In this document: in pieces, positions 13,618 through 14,964 of the stretch | Layout of the letters: the number at the start of each line of letters is the position of its first letter | Numbering within the stretch: position 1 is the first letter of the stretch | From: Bacillota bacterium | Lineage (GTDB): Bacteria > Bacillota_I > Bacilli_A > Acholeplasmatales > Acholeplasmataceae | NCBI GenBank assembly: GCA_006226985.1 | Contig: SBGC01000064.1 | Span: forward strand, 1-14,964 | Reading direction: 5' to 3' | Length of the DNA stretch: 14,964 nt | The notes under the pieces: model-generated | Databases searched by the model: none | Told to the model about the DNA's origin: nothing | What the model saw: the letters and a program-made list of their open reading frames with translations, nothing else | Program-made: the position numbers and the translations under genes

Positions 13618-14964
13618 ACGCATTAAATCGCTTAGTTCCTGATCAATTTATACCCTATGGTTCAATGGTTGAACCTAAGCATAAATGCAAAAAGATCCTC
13701 GCTACAAACAAGGAAAAAGTGATCCAATCTATTTCTCAAATCTTTGATATCATTCCAATCACTGACGGAATGACTTTATCTTTCCATCATCATTTACGTA
13801 ATGGTGATGGTGTTTTAAATATGGTTGTTGAAGAAATTAAAAAAAGAAGTTTAAAAAATATCTCCTTAGCTCCAAGTGCTATTTTTCCAATTCATGAACC
13901 ACTTGTTTCACTCATTGAAAACGGTCAAATAAATAACATTTACACAAACTATTTAAATGGTCCAGTTGCTGATGTCATCCAAAAAGGATATCTAAAAGGT
14001 TTATTAATCATGGATACACATGGTGGTAGACCACGTGCCATTGAATCCGGTGAGTTAACAATTGATGTCGCATTTATAGCTGTTCCTACTTCAGATCATT
14101 TTGGCAATGGAAATGGCATCGATGGAAAAAGTGCATGCGGTACATTAGGATATGCTATACCCGATTTATATTACGCAAAACATAAAATTGTTATCACAGA
14201 TCATTTAGTAGATCAAGTAGACGTCATTGATATCGATGGTACATATGTTGATTATATCGTACCTGTAGATAAAATTGGAGATCCTAAAGGCATTGTATCT
14301 GGAACGACGAAACCAACCAAAGATCCGATTCAACTAAAAATTGCGAAAGATACCGCTAAACTCATCGATGAACTTGGTGTTATCAAAGATGGATTTAGTT
14401 TTCAAACAGGAGCAGGTGGTACAAGTTTAGCTGTCGCTTTAGATGTGAAACATAAAATGATCGAACGACACATTAAGGGTTCGTTTGCATCTGGTGGTAT
14501 TACAAATTTCTTAGTTGAAATGCATGAAAACGGCTTATTTGAGCGTTTATATGACGTACAATGTTTCGATTTAGAAGCAATTGAATCATATAAAAGAAAT
14601 AAGAATCACCTATCAATGAGTTCATCTGAGTATGGAAATCCAGATGAAAAGAATCCAATCGTTAATCAACTTGATGTTGTTATTCTTGGTGCAACAGAAA
14701 TCGATACATCCTTTAATGTCAACGTAACAACAGATTCTCACGGGAAAATTATTGGAGGTAGTGGTGGCCATTCTGATACAGCTTATGGAGCTAAACTAAC
14801 CATCATTACAACAAATCTTTTAAAGTCTAGAACTTCAATGATTAAAGATCATGTAACAACCATTACCACACCTGGCTCTTCCATTGATTGCGTAGTTACA
14901 GAACGTGGGATTGCAATTAATCCACTTAGAAAAGATTTAATTGAAGCTTTAAAACAATCATCCC
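13605..14964 (+). CDS. citF: Citrate/citramalate lyase alpha subunit (acyl-ACP transferase), cut by window end
   Basis: The frame opens at the ATG at 13605 and stays open to the window end, giving 453 residues. The family has about 505-520, so some 50-60 are missing at the C-terminus. The alpha subunit swaps acetyl on the ACP for the incoming acid, releasing acetate. The start (INALNRLVPDQFIPYGS) and ITDGMTLSFHHHLRNGD (about 57-73) are typical of CitF. GNGNGIDGKSACGTLGYA (about 168-185), FSFQTGAGGTSLAVA (about 265-279) and GGSGGHSDTAYGA (about 385-397) are typical of the CoA-transferase-like family. It overlaps the end of citE by 13 bases with only a weak ribosome site (TGGGG), suggesting coupled translation. 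Genes for prosthetic group synthesis and ligase (citC, citX, citG) may follow beyond the window. Confidence 0.94.
   Translation, partial: MGQINALNRLVPDQFIPYGSMVEPKHKCKKILATNKEKVIQSISQIFDIIPITDGMTLSFHHHLRNGDGVLNMVVEEIKKRSLKNISLAPSAIFPIHEPLVSLIENGQINNIYTNYLNGPVADVIQKGYLKGLLIMDTHGGRPRAIESGELTIDVAFIAVPTSDHFGNGNGIDGKSACGTLGYAIPDLYYAKHKIVITDHLVDQVDVIDIDGTYVDYIVPVDKIGDPKGIVSGTTKPTKDPIQLKIAKDTAKLIDELGVIKDGFSFQTGAGGTSLAVALDVKHKMIERHIKGSFASGGITNFLVEMHENGLFERLYDVQCFDLEAIESYKRNKNHLSMSSSEYGNPDEKNPIVNQLDVVILGATEIDTSFNVNVTTDSHGKIIGGSGGHSDTAYGAKLTIITTNLLKSRTSMIKDHVTTITTPGSSIDCVVTERGIAINPLRKDLIEALKQSS

Overview
This AT-rich window looks like chromosomal DNA of a fermentative, low-GC, Gram-positive-type anaerobe (Bacillota, or a relative with the standard code such as Izemoplasma/Haloplasma/Acholeplasma-like lineages). 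Genes are tightly packed, Shine-Dalgarno sites are strong, TGG encodes Trp and TGA acts as a stop, which argues against Mycoplasma/Spiroplasma. The taxonomic placement is inference only. No tRNA, rRNA, CRISPR array, IS element or phage gene was seen.

Left part (minus strand, 1-6968). Reading in the direction of transcription, a class I fumarase-type dehydratase pair (7823-6408) ends at a clear terminator. Next come a membrane-tethered endonuclease/exonuclease/phosphatase-family protein and a Nudix hydrolase of the ADP-ribose pyrophosphatase type. They are followed by threonine dehydrogenase and 2-amino-3-ketobutyrate CoA ligase (tdh-kbl: threonine to glycine plus acetyl-CoA). Last are a 671-residue multidomain protein and a truncated single-pass membrane protein whose start overlaps its stop (ATGA). 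The 671-residue protein appears to combine a flavodiiron-type metallo-beta-lactamase fold, a coiled coil, a GGDEF domain and a receiver domain, and each domain has lost its signature catalytic or phosphoacceptor residues.

Right part (plus strand, 7977-14964). A compact operon glmS-glmL-glmE-mal-citD-citE-citF runs off the window end. With the divergent dehydratase pair it encodes the core of the methylaspartate route of glutamate fermentation: B12-dependent glutamate mutase (GlmS/GlmE, reactivated by GlmL) makes 3-methylaspartate, Mal removes ammonia to give mesaconate, the Fe-S dehydratase (inferred mesaconase) hydrates it to citramalate, and the CitDEF complex (inferred citramalate lyase) splits that to acetate and pyruvate. 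Functions of single genes are well supported. Mesaconase rather than fumarase, and citramalate rather than citrate lyase, are inferred from context.

Regulation visible in the sequence: the 7833-7976 intergenic region holds back-to-back promoters, a repeated TGTATTTTG motif with an inverted copy over the glmS -10 box, and a cre-like site. A second, better cre-like site lies upstream of tdh. Upstream of the 671-residue gene, an extended -10 promoter sits in the loop of the kbl terminator hairpin, and the 3' arm of that hairpin is the gene's ribosome binding site.
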